This document shows, piece after piece, positions 1 through 11,207 of a stretch of 64,000 nucleotides of DNA (its first letter is position 1; each line of letters opens with the position of its first letter). A program made the position numbers and the translations under genes. Source of the stretch: Aquilaria yunnanensis (Eukaryota > Streptophyta > Magnoliopsida > Malvales > Thymelaeaceae); NCBI GenBank assembly GCA_039654915.1, contig CM077599.1:24241501-24305500 (forward strand). The letters are read 5' to 3'. Under the pieces are notes generated by a model, which was not told the DNA's origin, ran no database searches, and saw only the letters and a program-made list of their open reading frames with translations.

Positions 1-750
1 TGGGATGATTATATTTGTTCAAACAGTTTGGGGCCCAAAAGGGAGAACTCCATGATCTCATGAGCTCATCAGAGAGCCTCTTGATATCAAGAGACAATTT
101 TTTGCCTTTTCCTTTTTTTTTTCCCTTTGTTTTTGTTTTTCTTGAATGGCAAAACTTCCTTCCTGTTTTATTTATTTTTTTCCAATCATATATTCATGGT
201 TACGTGAAAACACATTCATGGGTGTGTGGCATGATCGGGCCATAACCAGTGTAGTCAATAGCATGAGCCATGGTATGGTGATGGTGCGGGTGGCCGCCAT
301 CTGAGGGTGGTGGTGAGGCGACTTCAATGTGGTGCGCACCTCCGGCGCAATTGCAATCATGGCAAAAGGCGTTGAGGCGCTCACCGGATTGAAGTTCCAA
401 AGAGTCGTGTTTATCTCATTTTCTTTCCACTGCTTCGTTTTCTGTTTTCTTTCCTAATATCATTTTTCAGACAAAATAATCCCTAATGCTACAACATTTT
501 AGCTTGCTTTGGAAACATTTAGTCCTTATTTGCTTACCTTTGTTTTGTCTTATGTTCTTTTTACATATTCATAATCATCTAGTAATAATTATGAAATAAT
601 GAATAGTAGGATGTGTTAGATCTTCTTTCTTTTATCTAGTTACTTTTCTTTTCTTTTCCCTTTTCCTTTTTATGTCTATTGTTGATAGATCAACATCAGG
701 TGCTGGGACACTTGTGGATGCATAACGTTCAGTGGTAATTGTCATTTCAG
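1..750 (+). other. Intron or upstream sequence of the dehydrogenase gene
   Basis: T-rich plant intron-like sequence ending in the acceptor at 748-750. The short open frames here show no dehydrogenase motif. A slightly GC-richer patch at about 200-420 contains no protein I recognise. Confidence 0.5.
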
Positions 751-1113
751 GGTGCTCTTTTGATCAACATTGCTCGGGGGCGTCTTCTGGATTATGAGGC
801 TGTTTTACAAAGTCTTCGGTCCGGTCATTTGGGAGGCTTAGGCATCGATGTTACTTGGACTGAACCAGTTGATCCTGAAGAGGTAATTCTGAAGTTCAAT
901 AATGTCATTATTACACCTCATGTTGCTGGAGTGACCGAGTACTCATATAGATCAATGGCAAAGGTAAGAGCCTGATTACCGTGTTTATTTTTTTCTGTTT
1001 CAGCAAGCAGACCATTAATTTCTGAAGTATTCGACTATTTACAGGTTGTAGGGGATGTTGCTCTACAACTCCATGCTGGGTCTCCATTGACAGGATTAGA
1101 GTTTGTGAATTGA
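751..1113 (+). CDS. D-isomer 2-hydroxyacid dehydrogenase (glyoxylate/hydroxypyruvate reductase or PGDH-like), 3' end
   Basis: Two C-terminal exons of an NAD(P)-dependent 2-hydroxyacid dehydrogenase gene. Exon 751-963 follows an acceptor ending TTTCAG and stops at AAG|GTAAGAG. Exon 1045-1113 follows TTTACAG and ends in TGA. The frames join in phase 0 and give 93 residues. Three catalytic elements of the family are visible: the Arg in NIARG, the Glu in WTEP and the His in ITPHVAG. The C-terminal helix ends LTGLEFVN. The family reduces 2-keto acids such as hydroxypyruvate or oxidises phosphoglycerate; which substrate applies here cannot be told from this part. The dimerisation and Rossmann-fold exons should lie left of the window, since I found no matching exon in 1-750. 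The encoded part is intact and looks functional. Confidence 0.9.
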
Positions 1114-1450
1114 TTTTCGAATGTCTGCATGTGGCCAGCAGATGCAAATAAGAGGGGCAGCTGGGGATGAGAGGTCGGGGAGAAATGGAGCAAGACAAAA
1201 ACCCCTGTTCTTATTCCAAAATTAAAAACATTTCAGAATATGTTCGTATCAACGTTTCCCATGAATCTTTCGAGCTCCTTTCATGCATAATTCAGGGTTA
1301 TCTTCTGGAAATTAATGAAGCAAGTTTGATTTGCTAAAACGTGAATTATGTCATTGTCTGATGGATCACGTTTTCCATATTGGCCTATCAGAACCAAAGA
1401 CTGACTTTATAAAAATTAGAACCTGTATCTGTTATTATACCTACAATTAG

Positions 1451-1948
1451 AGTCGTTCTGTTTTCGGACAACCACTTATTTCCGCCATTAAACTCCTGGA
1501 AACAAAACCTGCCCAGATTATAGATCACGTGAGAGAAACTGAAGATTATGTTGATCTACAGAAATCATTTCTACTTCAGGAACATGGAGCTGGAGGGGAA
1601 GAAGATGATATCAACCAGTTTCCCAAGTGCAGTTCCTGCAAAACAGATTCTAGCTCACTCTCTCCCTGCTCAGATGGGCTAGCTGATAAGCTAGAGAAGT
1701 CGCCACTTGATAGAGGAGTAATAACGAAGACGCTTTCAGATCGAGTTGGGAGGAAAGATTCGAGACTTGAGGGCGCTGTGAGGCGAGTGTTTTCTATGAG
1801 AAGAGCAGAACAGGTTGAGGCTTATGGTCAGTACCAGAGAATAGATGATTATGTACCGATCCGTGAAGAAGAACGTCGGCTGGTTAAGGGAACCAGTAAG
1901 AAAAGGAATAGTCTGCTTGAAGCTTGTAAGAGCATATTTGGTTTCTAA
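1451..1948 (+). CDS. Uncharacterised small plant protein, last exon or start-less copy
   Basis: The frame is open from 1451 (just after TAG at 1448-1450) to TAA at 1946-1948. From 1529 it encodes about 139 residues: an acidic start (RETEDYVDL), a short Cys pair (CSSC), then a basic conserved-looking stretch containing KSPLDRGVITKTLSDRVGRK and AVRRVFSMRR, and a C-terminus rich in Lys, Arg and Phe. This resembles a plant-specific family of unknown function that I know only by pattern. No in-frame ATG lies before residue 90 or so. At the position where a Met would be expected (1529) the codon is GTG. Either an upstream exon supplies the start, with 1450 as the AG of an acceptor, or the start codon has been lost. 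The gene follows the dehydrogenase by about 340 bp on the same strand. No function is proposed. Confidence 0.5.
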   Translation, partial: SRSVFGQPLISAIKLLETKPAQIIDHVRETEDYVDLQKSFLLQEHGAGGEEDDINQFPKCSSCKTDSSSLSPCSDGLADKLEKSPLDRGVITKTLSDRVGRKDSRLEGAVRRVFSMRRAEQVEAYGQYQRIDDYVPIREEERRLVKGTSKKRNSLLEACKSIFGF

Positions 1949-3670
1949 GAAGCTTGCAAGGCTTAAAATTCATTCCCTATTTCTCTTTCTTCATTATACA
2001 CCCTCCCTCAAATAGCTGAAACATACGGGTTTGGTATGAAAATTAAGAAAACCTTAAATTCATATCAGTAATTTCTTTACATATCAATGGTTTTGGAATG
2101 TTAATAAAGCCTTTGATCTGTAAAATTATCCCGTGCAGTATATAAGTAAGGTCAGCCAGTATATCATATCCAAAATTATCATTTTCTAATGTAGAATCGA
2201 TTTCTTTCCTTAATATAAAATCATCACATCTTTTATCTAGTACATAAAATTGTTTTTCCTTGCTTTGACATTGCTTTTATTTATACTATAATCGCTATTT
2301 AGAGTATAAAAATGTTTTTTTTAACTAACATTACTTGTTTTATATGTGATTGCTTATAAAGTTACATGAGAATAGCTATATAACATAAACAACATGTTAT
2401 TTTTTTGTTTTAAATCACATGTATATATTTCTTCAAAACATCTCATGTTAAAATCACAGTTTAATAGTTTCAATTCCAATTCCCTTGTCTATTACTCTCA
2501 CATTGTCATTGCTCTCCATTTATAGAAAACACAAGCTGTCATTAAAACTAAGAAAATAGAGATAGTAATACATATATGAATAAAACACTTTATCACACCA
2601 AAAGATTGTGGTTTTAAACTAAGAAAATGTTATGTACAAAAAAATATTATTCCTTGATATGAAATTGTCATATGCAGTTAATGGACTGCGATATCAAGAT
2701 AAAAGATCACTACTGATGTTCTACCATGAATAAACCTAGTACCAATTATATCCAAAAGCTCATCTTTTGCTCTTTTAATAAAATTTAAGAGATAAACATG
2801 AACAACACATGATAAAAGACATAGTTAATGTTTCAACCGAAAGTAACTAATATGAATTAGTATAAAAAAACAACTTACCTCTTTTCAAACCCTAACACTC
2901 ATTTTCACTAAAAAACTTTATCATCCATTTTCTTTTTCACATTGATTTGGATCGAGAAAAGCTTAAAAAAAAATTTAGACAAATGTTTGAAAATTGTTTT
3001 GTTTATAAAAAAATTGACATATTAGAAGAACCTTTCCTTGACCTAATCTGCCCATTTTTCTTCTTCGTTCTTTGTTTTCTTTTTTTCCTTTCAACAGTAA
3101 TTTTAATTTTTCTTCTTCTTACTTTCTTATTTTATCTTCTAACTGGGCCACATCTTTTTAATCTAATGGCAAAAAATCAACGCTCTAGAATCTAATAATG
3201 GTTGCCACCGTTTCTCTACCAATAAAAAAGAAAATATGATTTTTTACGATAGAAGGACGGCCCAGACATATATAAATGCATAATATGGATGATATTAAAT
3301 AGCTTTCTTGGAAGACACAAATAAGAGAATAGATACATATCTAATTAATTATCCACCTCGAACGCAAGTACTGGTTGTTTTTCATTTGTTGAAGAACATT
3401 AATACCATGTAGGTAATAATTTGTGTTGCTTTTTGTTGGTTAGGATTGCTAGCTTTAGAAATTACAAGATGTTGAAAAGCATTAACGTGATTTATACAAT
3501 ACTATTATGTTATTTTTGCTAGTTATTAGGATTCTTTTAGAAATTAGGATGGTTCTTTTGGTCCTTTGACTTTACAATCTTGTTATCGGTTAACGTTGAA
3601 GGCCTTTATATGCACTAAAAGTATCTTTTTATCCGATATGTTAAAGCTAATCTCCTCGAGTACAATTCAG
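1949..3670. other. AT-rich intergenic region
   Basis: Very AT-rich, with runs of T and A and no open frame with gene-like composition. The open frame at about 2947-3195 is low-complexity Phe/Leu. It probably includes the distal promoter of the invertase gene, but no element can be assigned firmly. Confidence 0.4.
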
Positions 3671-3980
3671 TTTGAATTTCTCCAAAACAAGTTTTTTGCT
3701 CTACGCAAAGTCTGGGATAATAGAAATTAGCGAATGGACATGGCTCCCGTTTGTTCAGCCTGTACTCGACAAGCAACTGTCTCTGGCCCAGTGGAGGCCC
3801 ATTTTCTCTCTACGTAGGCTCGAGAAGAATCTGCCGCTTGAAATCGTGTCAGCGTCTGGTTTCTCGGAAAATACTAGCGATTCTCGTCCCAAAACCCACG
3901 CCTTCCTTTCACGGGAAAGAAAAGCTCAGCCATGGCTGTGGAAGTGGAAGTGAGAAAAAAAACAAGAATCAAGTGAAAAA

Positions 3981-4199
3981 GTAGGCAAGTTCTTTACAAC
4001 TTCTGTTCTCCCTTGTTTGCTCCACTTCTTTTCAGTCGTTCGCTTCAAGTATCAAATGAAATTCTGTTTGTTGCTTGACTTTTCCGTTGCGAAGGAGATT
4101 GGTGTCGAATTAATATTCTGCAGTTTTGCCCCCTTGATTGATCGATATTATTTATTACGCTAAGTCTCTGTCTCTCTCCTTTGTTTTTCTTCCTTTCAG
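3981..4199 (+). other. Probable 5'-UTR intron of the invertase gene
   Basis: A donor-like GTAGGCAAG at 3981 and an acceptor CTTCCTTTCAG ending at 4199 bound a T-rich 219-bp segment, 73 bp upstream of the invertase ATG. The leader before it (about 3675-3980) has mixed composition and carries no upstream frame that looks coding. This is inferred from consensus only; transcript data would decide it. Confidence 0.45.
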
Positions 4200-4272
4200 G
4201 TTTTAGATTGAGTTGAGACATATTTTGCCATTCTGTTGGACCAAATCGTTTATCTTGTTAATACTGGTGCTG

Positions 4273-7146
4273 ATGGCTGCTTCGGATGCAGCCTTGTCTC
4301 TTCTTTCAATCTCTCCGGTTCCTTTTTATCACTTAGATAGATGTTCCAGCAGTTCTATTTGCAGGCTCTCCCTCCGATCAGGTTCAAGATTTGGGAGGGA
4401 ATTGAGTACTTCAAAAATGTCAGGAAATGTCATGAAGATGCGTGCATTTCTAGATGGAGATATTTCTTCCTTTAGAACACGGGGGATGAGAAGATCAAGG
4501 CATGTGGCTTGCAAATGCCAGGGTGACAGGCTCATTGGATTGACTAGAAATGATAGGGGAGGGGCTGCTCTTCCCATGAATGGCACTAGCAATGTGCCCA
4601 AACTTAAAGACCAGGACTTGAAACAACAGTTGAAAAATGATAAGGCTGGTTTGCCCATAGGTACTATGCATGCAGCTGGGAAAACTGTGGATGTCATGCC
4701 TAAGATTAGAGGAAAATCAACTGAGGAAGAGGCTTGGGATCTTCTTCAACAGTCCATTGTTTATTATTGTGGGAATCCGATTGGTACCATTGCTGCTAAT
4801 GATACAAGCAATTCCAGCATTCTAAACTATGATCAAGTTTTCATTCGTGACTTCATACCTTCTGGGATAGCTTTCCTTTTGAAGGGAGAGTATGATATTG
4901 TACGGAACTTTATCCTTCACACGCTTCAGTTACAGGTAAATTATACACGTTGCTTATGGTTTTTCAGTTAATCATGGTCTTCTTGTGAGCACTTTAAGTT
5001 GGATGCAGTATTTCCTTTTTTAATTTTGATCCTAGTAACTGGCTTGTTGATGCTAGAGTATCCCAGTCAACATATTATCTATCTGTTTTCCACCTGACGT
5101 TCAGGCTTTTGGCTGTTCCCTGTATGAATGCAGGCAACGGCAAAAGAAACTTTTTTGTTCCTTATCTAGTTACTACTTGTAAAATGTTAAATAGGAAAGT
5201 GTACCATTTGAATCAGAATAGCTTGCTTTATGTAGTTGAGAGGAAACCCCGAGAGCTCTTTCAGAAACTATAATGTCCAATTTGTTGGTCATTTTGCATC
5301 AACAGAGCTGGGAGAAAACCATGGACTGTCATAGTCCTGGTCAGGGGCTGATGCCAGCCAGTTTCAAGGTACGCACTGTTCCACTTGATGGTGATGATTC
5401 TGCAACTGAAGATGTTTTAGACCCAGACTTTGGTGAAGCAGCAATTGGCCGTGTTGCTCCAGTGGATTCTGGTAAGCACATACTCTTATAACTTGACTAC
5501 TTGAATTTTTCCTTGTAACTGTTTATGTTCTATGTTTACCAGGATTGTGGTGGATTATATTGCTACGGGCATATGGAAAGTGTTCTGGGGATCTTTCAGT
5601 CCAAGAGAGGGTTGATGTGCAAACTGGGATAAAGATGATTTTGAAGCTTTGCCTCGCTGATGGTTTTGATATGTTCCCAACATTATTGGTGACAGATGGT
5701 TCTTGCATGATAGATCGTCGCATGGGAATCCATGGTCATCCTTTGGAAATTCAGGTTCTGTTCCCCTACCAAGATGGCATTGTTTTGCGGATTCTGCATC
5801 CTATATGTTCTGATAAGTGATCACCTGAAATCTAATTTGTTGATAATAAAAATCAGGAACCTAAAATACCAGTTTCCTCCCTAATCCCCATTCCCCAAGT
5901 ACAAAGGAGTTTTTCTATAGAAAACCACTTTAGTAAGCGCCTTTGTCACCTACTTGTCTTCCATGTGGAAGAATCTCTTTCTAACCAGCTCTTTAACTTT
6001 CACATGTACAGCTTAATCTTGTATAGCTTTCTCCTCCCATTCATATTATCTTTCTCCTTTGGTTTTTCAGGCACTTTTTTATTCAGCATTATTGTGTGCC
6101 CGGGAAATGCTCACACCTGAAGAGGCATCAGCTGATCTACTTAGAGCTCTCAACAATCGTTTGGTTGCATTATCATTTCACATTAGGGAATATTATTGGA
6201 TTGATATGAAAAAGCTTAATGAAATCTACCGTTACAAGACTGAGGAATACTCATATGATGCAGTAAATAAATTCAATATCTACCCAGATCAGATCCCTCC
6301 CTGGTTAGTGGAGTTTATGCCTGAGAAAGGCGGGTATCTAATTGGAAATCTGCAGCCAGCTCACATGGATTTCCGTTTCTTTTCACTTGGAAACTTATGG
6401 TCTATCACAAGCAGTCTTGCAACAATTGAGCAATCACATGCCATCCTGGATCTTATCGAAGCAAAATGGGAGGAGCTTGCGGCGGATATGCCACTTAAAA
6501 TATGTTACCCAGCTCTTGAAGGACAGGAATGGCGGATTATCACTGGAAGTGATCCCAAAAACACGTAGGGTCTTGACCTAAATGCCTGATTTTCTCATCG
6601 CTTAATAACTTAGAATATTAGCACCCCTTCCCCATATCTTTGGCACTTTTATTGATTGGCATTTTCCTCTTGCAGTCCCTGGTCATACCACAATGGAGGT
6701 TCTTGGCCAACTTTGCTTTGGCAGGTATGCTTAATGTTGCTGATCTTCTCCATGATTATTGATTTTCCCGTGATAAAAATGATTAATCTGTAACTGGCGC
6801 ATATTTATGATGGTTTTTTCAGCTAACTGTGGCATGCATAAAGGCAAACAGACCAGAGATTGCGGCAAAAGCTATAGATCTTGCTGAAAGACGCATATCA
6901 AGAGACAAGTGGCCTGAATATTATGACACTAGAGGAGCAAGGTTTATTGGGAAGCAATCACGATTGTATCAGACGTGGTCCATTGCTGGGTACCTTGTGG
7001 CCAAACTTCTTATTTCCAATCCTAGCGCTGCAAAGGTTGTTATCAATGAGGAGGACTCAGAGCTTGTGAACGCTTTTTCTTTCATGATTGGTGCCAACCC
7101 GAGGAAACGTGGTCGCAAAGGATTTAAGCAGCCTTTCATAATATGA
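4273..7146 (+). CDS. INVE: Alkaline/neutral invertase, GH100, plastid type (INVE-like)
   Basis: Hydrolyses sucrose to glucose and fructose at neutral to alkaline pH. Six exons join in frame: 4273-4935, 5306-5471, 5543-5754, 6071-6564, 6676-6724 and 6823-7146, all with GT-AG introns, giving 635 residues. Residues 1 to about 150 are a poorly conserved Ser/Arg-rich leader beginning MAASDAAL, as expected of a plastid transit peptide. The GH100 domain starts near residue 150 ([19 protein letters not shown]). Hallmarks include [49 protein letters not shown] (Asp334, the likely catalytic acid), [13 protein letters not shown] leading into [11 protein letters not shown], and the C-terminal [19 protein letters not shown]. 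The length is close to that of Arabidopsis INVE. The start is the first in-frame ATG after a probable 5'-UTR intron. No lesion is seen. The gene converges on the phosphatase gene. Confidence 0.97.
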
Positions 7147-8005
7147 ACCCGGACATTCTTTTTGAACGGTGTTCCTGCAAAGAAACAGGTGACTCATAAT
7201 ATGAGCCCATGCATGCTCAGTGCCATCCTGATGAACGTTGATCATCAGACCACGAACCAGGCAGTAAAGGATTGTGTTTCTTATGTAGAAAATTACATCA
7301 CTCACACATGTTTGCTGTGGTTCTGTGTTTTGGCATGTTGTATCATAGAAGAAAAATAGTGAAAATTTCTCTTTCCCGTATGCTTCTGAGCTCTTGATAT
7401 ACAACCTCGCACACTCGAAATTTGGTATGGTTGACAAGTCGATTTATGGAAGTTCAAGCATTTAAAGTGTCACTTCCATAGCGATTATTACAGAGCAGCC
7501 TTCGTTCTAGGCATTCTAAAATACATACTGTAACTTTACAAAGAGCGGAAGATACACCTTAAATATTTTCACAGAACGGAAGATACACTTCTTTATTTCA
7601 CCTGTAATCGTATCATTCATATCAACCTCCTCTAGGAACTACGAAGATTGTATGAAGTAGCATCATAATAGACAAATTCATCACTCATAATAGACAAATT
7701 CATCACTTTCTCCGATAATAAGCCTAAGAAACCACCCTCCTTTTGGTTCATGTGTTCTTGACCTCTTGAGCGTCAAAAGACTTGAGGGAAGAGGGAGAAG
7801 GCGCAAAAATAAAAATCCCTAACTTCTGTAGAACTCAAATATCCTTGGACAAACGAGGATGAAAAGAACAGAAGTGGGAAGTAGACAGATCAACAGATGT
7901 CCCATCTCTAGAAGCTAGTGAGCATGCAATATACTGATTAAAAAGATGTCTTCCTGCTAATAGTCATCTAATTTTTCCAACCCAAATTCCAAGACTTACA
8001 TAATA
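7147..8005. other. Convergent 3' regions of invertase and phosphatase genes
   Basis: Contains the invertase 3' UTR and the spacer to the phosphatase stop codon. A 21-bp sequence (cataatagacaaattcatca plus one base) occurs twice in tandem at about 7664-7706. Short open frames on both strands show no conserved motif. Confidence 0.5.
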
Positions 8006-9933
8006 TTACAAGTTACTGTTCTCCGCCACAATGCTGTCCAACAATGATTCGCATGCATCTTCAAGTAAATCTAACACCTGAAATGAGAAAAGGACAACAA
8101 AAATGCTCATGTCATTGTTGTTAGGACAAGATCAATATCCCTGCAATTATGCTGGGTAGTATGTCAAGCAGTCATATAGGAGGGGATGATCATGAATCAC
8201 ATAAAATAGAGAGACAATGATCAGATTCATAGACGGCTCTACAAAAGGGTGACATGACCAAAAGCACAAAGCAAACAAAGATACTCCTTGCTTATTTATG
8301 CAGCATCACTAGATGTCGCAGGGGCCAAAGAGTAACAAGATTCATATATCTAGGTTTCCTCAAGTAGTATTATAAATGGCAACAATAAGCACAGAGACAG
8401 AAGAGTGAGAGGATACTATTGACAGGATGTAACATAGAGCAATAGCACTTCTCTCTTATGAGCTAAAAGATCCCTCTCATTTCCAGCATAATGCTGATGA
8501 CTTGTACATTCAAATATACAAAATGCTGATGACTTGTACATTCAAATATACAAAATGCTGATGACTTGTACGTTCAAATATACAAAAGGATTTTTCTTTA
8601 ATACAGCAAAAAGTCAAATCTAACCCAATATGATCTCAAGAGTAAAAAATAATACCTTCTCAAAGCCTTGGGGTCCACCATAATACGGATCAGGTACTTC
8701 AGTATCATCATGTTTCTTACAGTATGAGCACATAAGCTTAACCTGCATTACCAGTACCCAACATGGAAACGGTAAAACAACAAATGACATGTAAGCTATC
8801 TCACAACAGTCTTACCTTCTTGAGTGCATCTTCAGGCAGTGTCTCTGTGAATTTCCACCTGTTAAAAGCCTCCAATATATCCTCTGTGAGCAACACACAT
8901 ACGAGTTAGTAAACCCCGGCAACGTTTACTACCATACTAACATCTATACCCCAGAAAGATAATGCACTCGACCACCCTCTTCACTCAGCCAATTGGGGGG
9001 GAGTCAATCTATGCAGCCTTTCTTGGTTTATAATAAGTGGCTGTTTACATTGCACCGACCCTCAACCTCATCCAATTTAATTGAACCAAACCTACCTTGC
9101 AGCCAAGACATGTAGACTGATCATGGACAGATGATGAATGTACCTCTATTTTGCTTGTCCATCGCGCAAATAAGATCAAATTCTGTGAAATCAGATGGCC
9201 TGATCGGCCTCGAGATAGATGTTATTTCAATCCCCCTCCTTTTAGCAGCTCCCCTCATTCTCGGGTCTGCCAAATTTCCCTTCAATATCAAAACAACGAA
9301 GCAGTGAATTGAAAAAATAACAAAGCCCAGATCCCCATCACTACTGTTACAAACAAAACCATGAAGCGTTTGAAGAACAAGAACCAAAATTCAACAGAAG
9401 ACATAAATTTCCACGACAAATCATATCACTGCTAATTATACTGAAGCAGAACAGAACAGATGATCGACCGCCATACAATACAAAGAAGCACAGACACAAT
9501 TAAAGCCCGATAAACAAACCATACATAAACACTAAAATGTTTATACCTCATGGTAGTCAATAGTGCCAGCAGAGTCAATACTGAACTTGGAATCGAGCCC
9601 TTTCTTCTTGACAATATCCCTGAAGACGCCCTCGGCAGCTGGGCTTCTACAGATGTTGCCCCAGCAAACAAATAGAACAGAGAAGGGTTTCGTCTTCGAG
9701 CCGTCGGCGGAGGAGGGTGCGGAAGAGGCCATTGACGCTCTTACCGGAGACCCAAAACCAGGAGAAGAATTGGGTCTTCGCTGGCGATTCCGACGGGGTG
9801 CCTGGCTTCGGAAATATGGGAGCTTGGTGGAGGCAGGAAGAGATAAGTAGGCGGATTCAGAGGACGAGAAGTGGGAATGAGAGTGGCAAGATGGTAAATA
9901 CGTTGGGCTGAAAGTGTAAACCAATGACTTCAT
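8006..9933 (-). CDS. Low-molecular-weight protein tyrosine phosphatase, probable plastid leader
   Basis: Dephosphorylates phosphotyrosine through a phosphocysteine intermediate. Five exons on the minus strand join in frame: 9933-9547, 9279-9144, 8883-8816, 8742-8656 and 8077-8006, giving 249 residues. The P-loop is VLFVCWGNICRSPAAEG, with nucleophile Cys90 and Arg96 in the CX5R pattern. The general acid is Asp215 in VPDPYYGG. Other plant-type motifs include IDSAGTIDYHE, GNLADPRMR, ISRPIRPSDF and GFEKVLDLLEDACESLLDSI. Residues 1 to about 75 are Ser/Arg/Pro-rich without acidic runs, like a transit peptide. The start at 9933 (MKSLVYTF) fits the family better than the inner Met68 (MASSAPSS), though translation from the inner Met would give a cytosolic form. 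Residue 91 is Trp, where Leu is usual. The last intron holds a 32-bp triplicate repeat. Confidence 0.95.
8491..8586. repeat. Three tandem 32-bp repeats in a phosphatase intron
   Basis: Units at 8491-8522, 8523-8554 and 8555-8586 begin atgctgatgacttgtac and are identical except for one base in the third. They lie in the last intron of the phosphatase gene, so copy number could vary between individuals without affecting the protein. Confidence 0.95.
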
Positions 9934-10489
9934 TATTGTCAGCAAGGGACACGAAGGTCTGACTGACCTTCTGAGGCTCTTTAGAGTGAACCGGATTGGC
10001 TTCCGGGAGGATCTGGTTCCATCGTTCAACTTCGAAGTTTGTCCCTTTTTTCCCTCTCTTCCGATGGAATTTCAGCCTCAAGAGACGAAATTTTATTTCT
10101 GATTTTTGCAATTTTTATATTACAATAAGTATAGAAAAACCTTGTTTCTTTTTTATGTTTTTATTATTTTTCGATCAAAGGGACAGAAACAAAACACGTA
10201 AAAGCAACCACAAATAGAAATAGGAGTCCTCCACAAATCTAGGGCAGTAGTCATGACTCATGAGCCACAGAATAAAATTCTGGGGCATCTACCACCTTCC
10301 AGTCCTCCTATAACTGGACTGGCTCTACACTTTTAAGGACGAGAACTGAAAAATATGATTATCTACCTAGCCAGTTGACAAGGTTACATGACTTTCACGC
10401 CAAGGTTTTCCTTTTCCATAGACAATGCCCTTTTCAAAATTTGAACTTCTTCATCAGTGGCCAGGTTGCTTCTGCCACAAGACATGAGA
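9934..10489. other. Spacer between phosphatase start and kinase pseudogene
   Basis: Should hold the phosphatase promoter and 5' UTR (minus strand). Pyrimidine-rich around 10030-10180. The minus-strand frame ending at 10384 (RALSMEKENLGVKVM) is in a different phase from the kinase pseudogene and has no recognised homology. Confidence 0.4.
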
Positions 10490-11207
10490 ATCGCGACGTG
10501 AGGAATTCGATCCACACCATTTTCATGGCAAATTAGGCCCTTGTGCAGGCTGGACCAGCAATGTATACCGTCCCAACGTTCCCACATCCAAGCTTCTTAA
10601 GAAGCTTCAAGGGCAGTACCTCCAAGCTCCTCCTTTGCTGACTCCGAACCAAGTGAACTGCTTCACGTCTACTACTGCTACTTTTGGAGCCTAATTCACT
10701 AAACACCTGTGTCTCCCTTGACCCCTCATCAGATCTGCTTACTCTAGCTTTAGTTTCCAACACCAAAGCAGGAGCGGGATTAATGTCTTTACTCCTTGAG
10801 TTGATTTCAGGAAAAGCCTTTCCCTTGTTCAACTTAAACTGCTGACCTGGATGAGACGCCTCCACAGGTGATCCCAAGGAAGAACTGGATTTAGATGAAC
10901 CAGTTGATCCAGGCTTCAATGGTCTTCGTGTTCTCATAGCAGCCATCTCCGAAGCTTGAGAGATGCACCTTCCTCTAAAGGCCTGCTTCAAACTAACAGG
11001 GTCGGAGAATCCTATTCTTGAAGATGAAGTTGAACTTGAACCAGCACCAACCGGCTTCTTCATGGCACTCCTCCTCCTGTTTGCCCTGTAAGAAGTAGAA
11101 CCAACCGGATCCAGAAGTTGATTCAGGTTGACAATTGTTTTGGTTTTCAATCCTCTTTCTGACTCACCAGCCGGTTCAATAGTGTCAGAAACATCCATTT
11201 GAACCAA
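10490..11207 (-). pseudogene. KIPK: Truncated KIPK-like AGCVIII protein kinase pseudogene
   Basis: Read from 11207 downward, the frame starts MVQMDVSD and is open for 224 codons to TAA at 10535-10533. It carries the N-terminal signature of KIPK-type kinases: a basic SAMKKP stretch, then GFSDPVSLKQAFRG and CISQASEMAAM. After a much shortened linker it enters the kinase domain with LLKKLGCGNVGTVYIA, the Gly-rich loop. The in-frame stop follows 7 codons later. The same frame then resumes with FAMK (10532-10521), the subdomain II lysine, and EFLTSR, matching the kinase sequence either side of the stop. The catalytic loop, the DFD motif and everything further are absent. KIPK proteins are membrane-associated AGC kinases that bind kinesin-like or PERK partners. 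A truncated N-terminal protein could still be made, but a broken copy is the simpler reading. Confidence 0.78.

Noticed and set aside
200..400. His-rich minus-strand frame (about 66 codons)
   Set aside because: The His run comes from a ggtgatggtg-type repeat. No splice context or family match, and it overlaps other open frames.
10384..10587. Minus-strand frame ending RALSMEKENLGVKVM next to the kinase pseudogene
   Set aside because: Out of phase with the kinase homology. The FAMK and EFLTSR motifs lie in the other frame.
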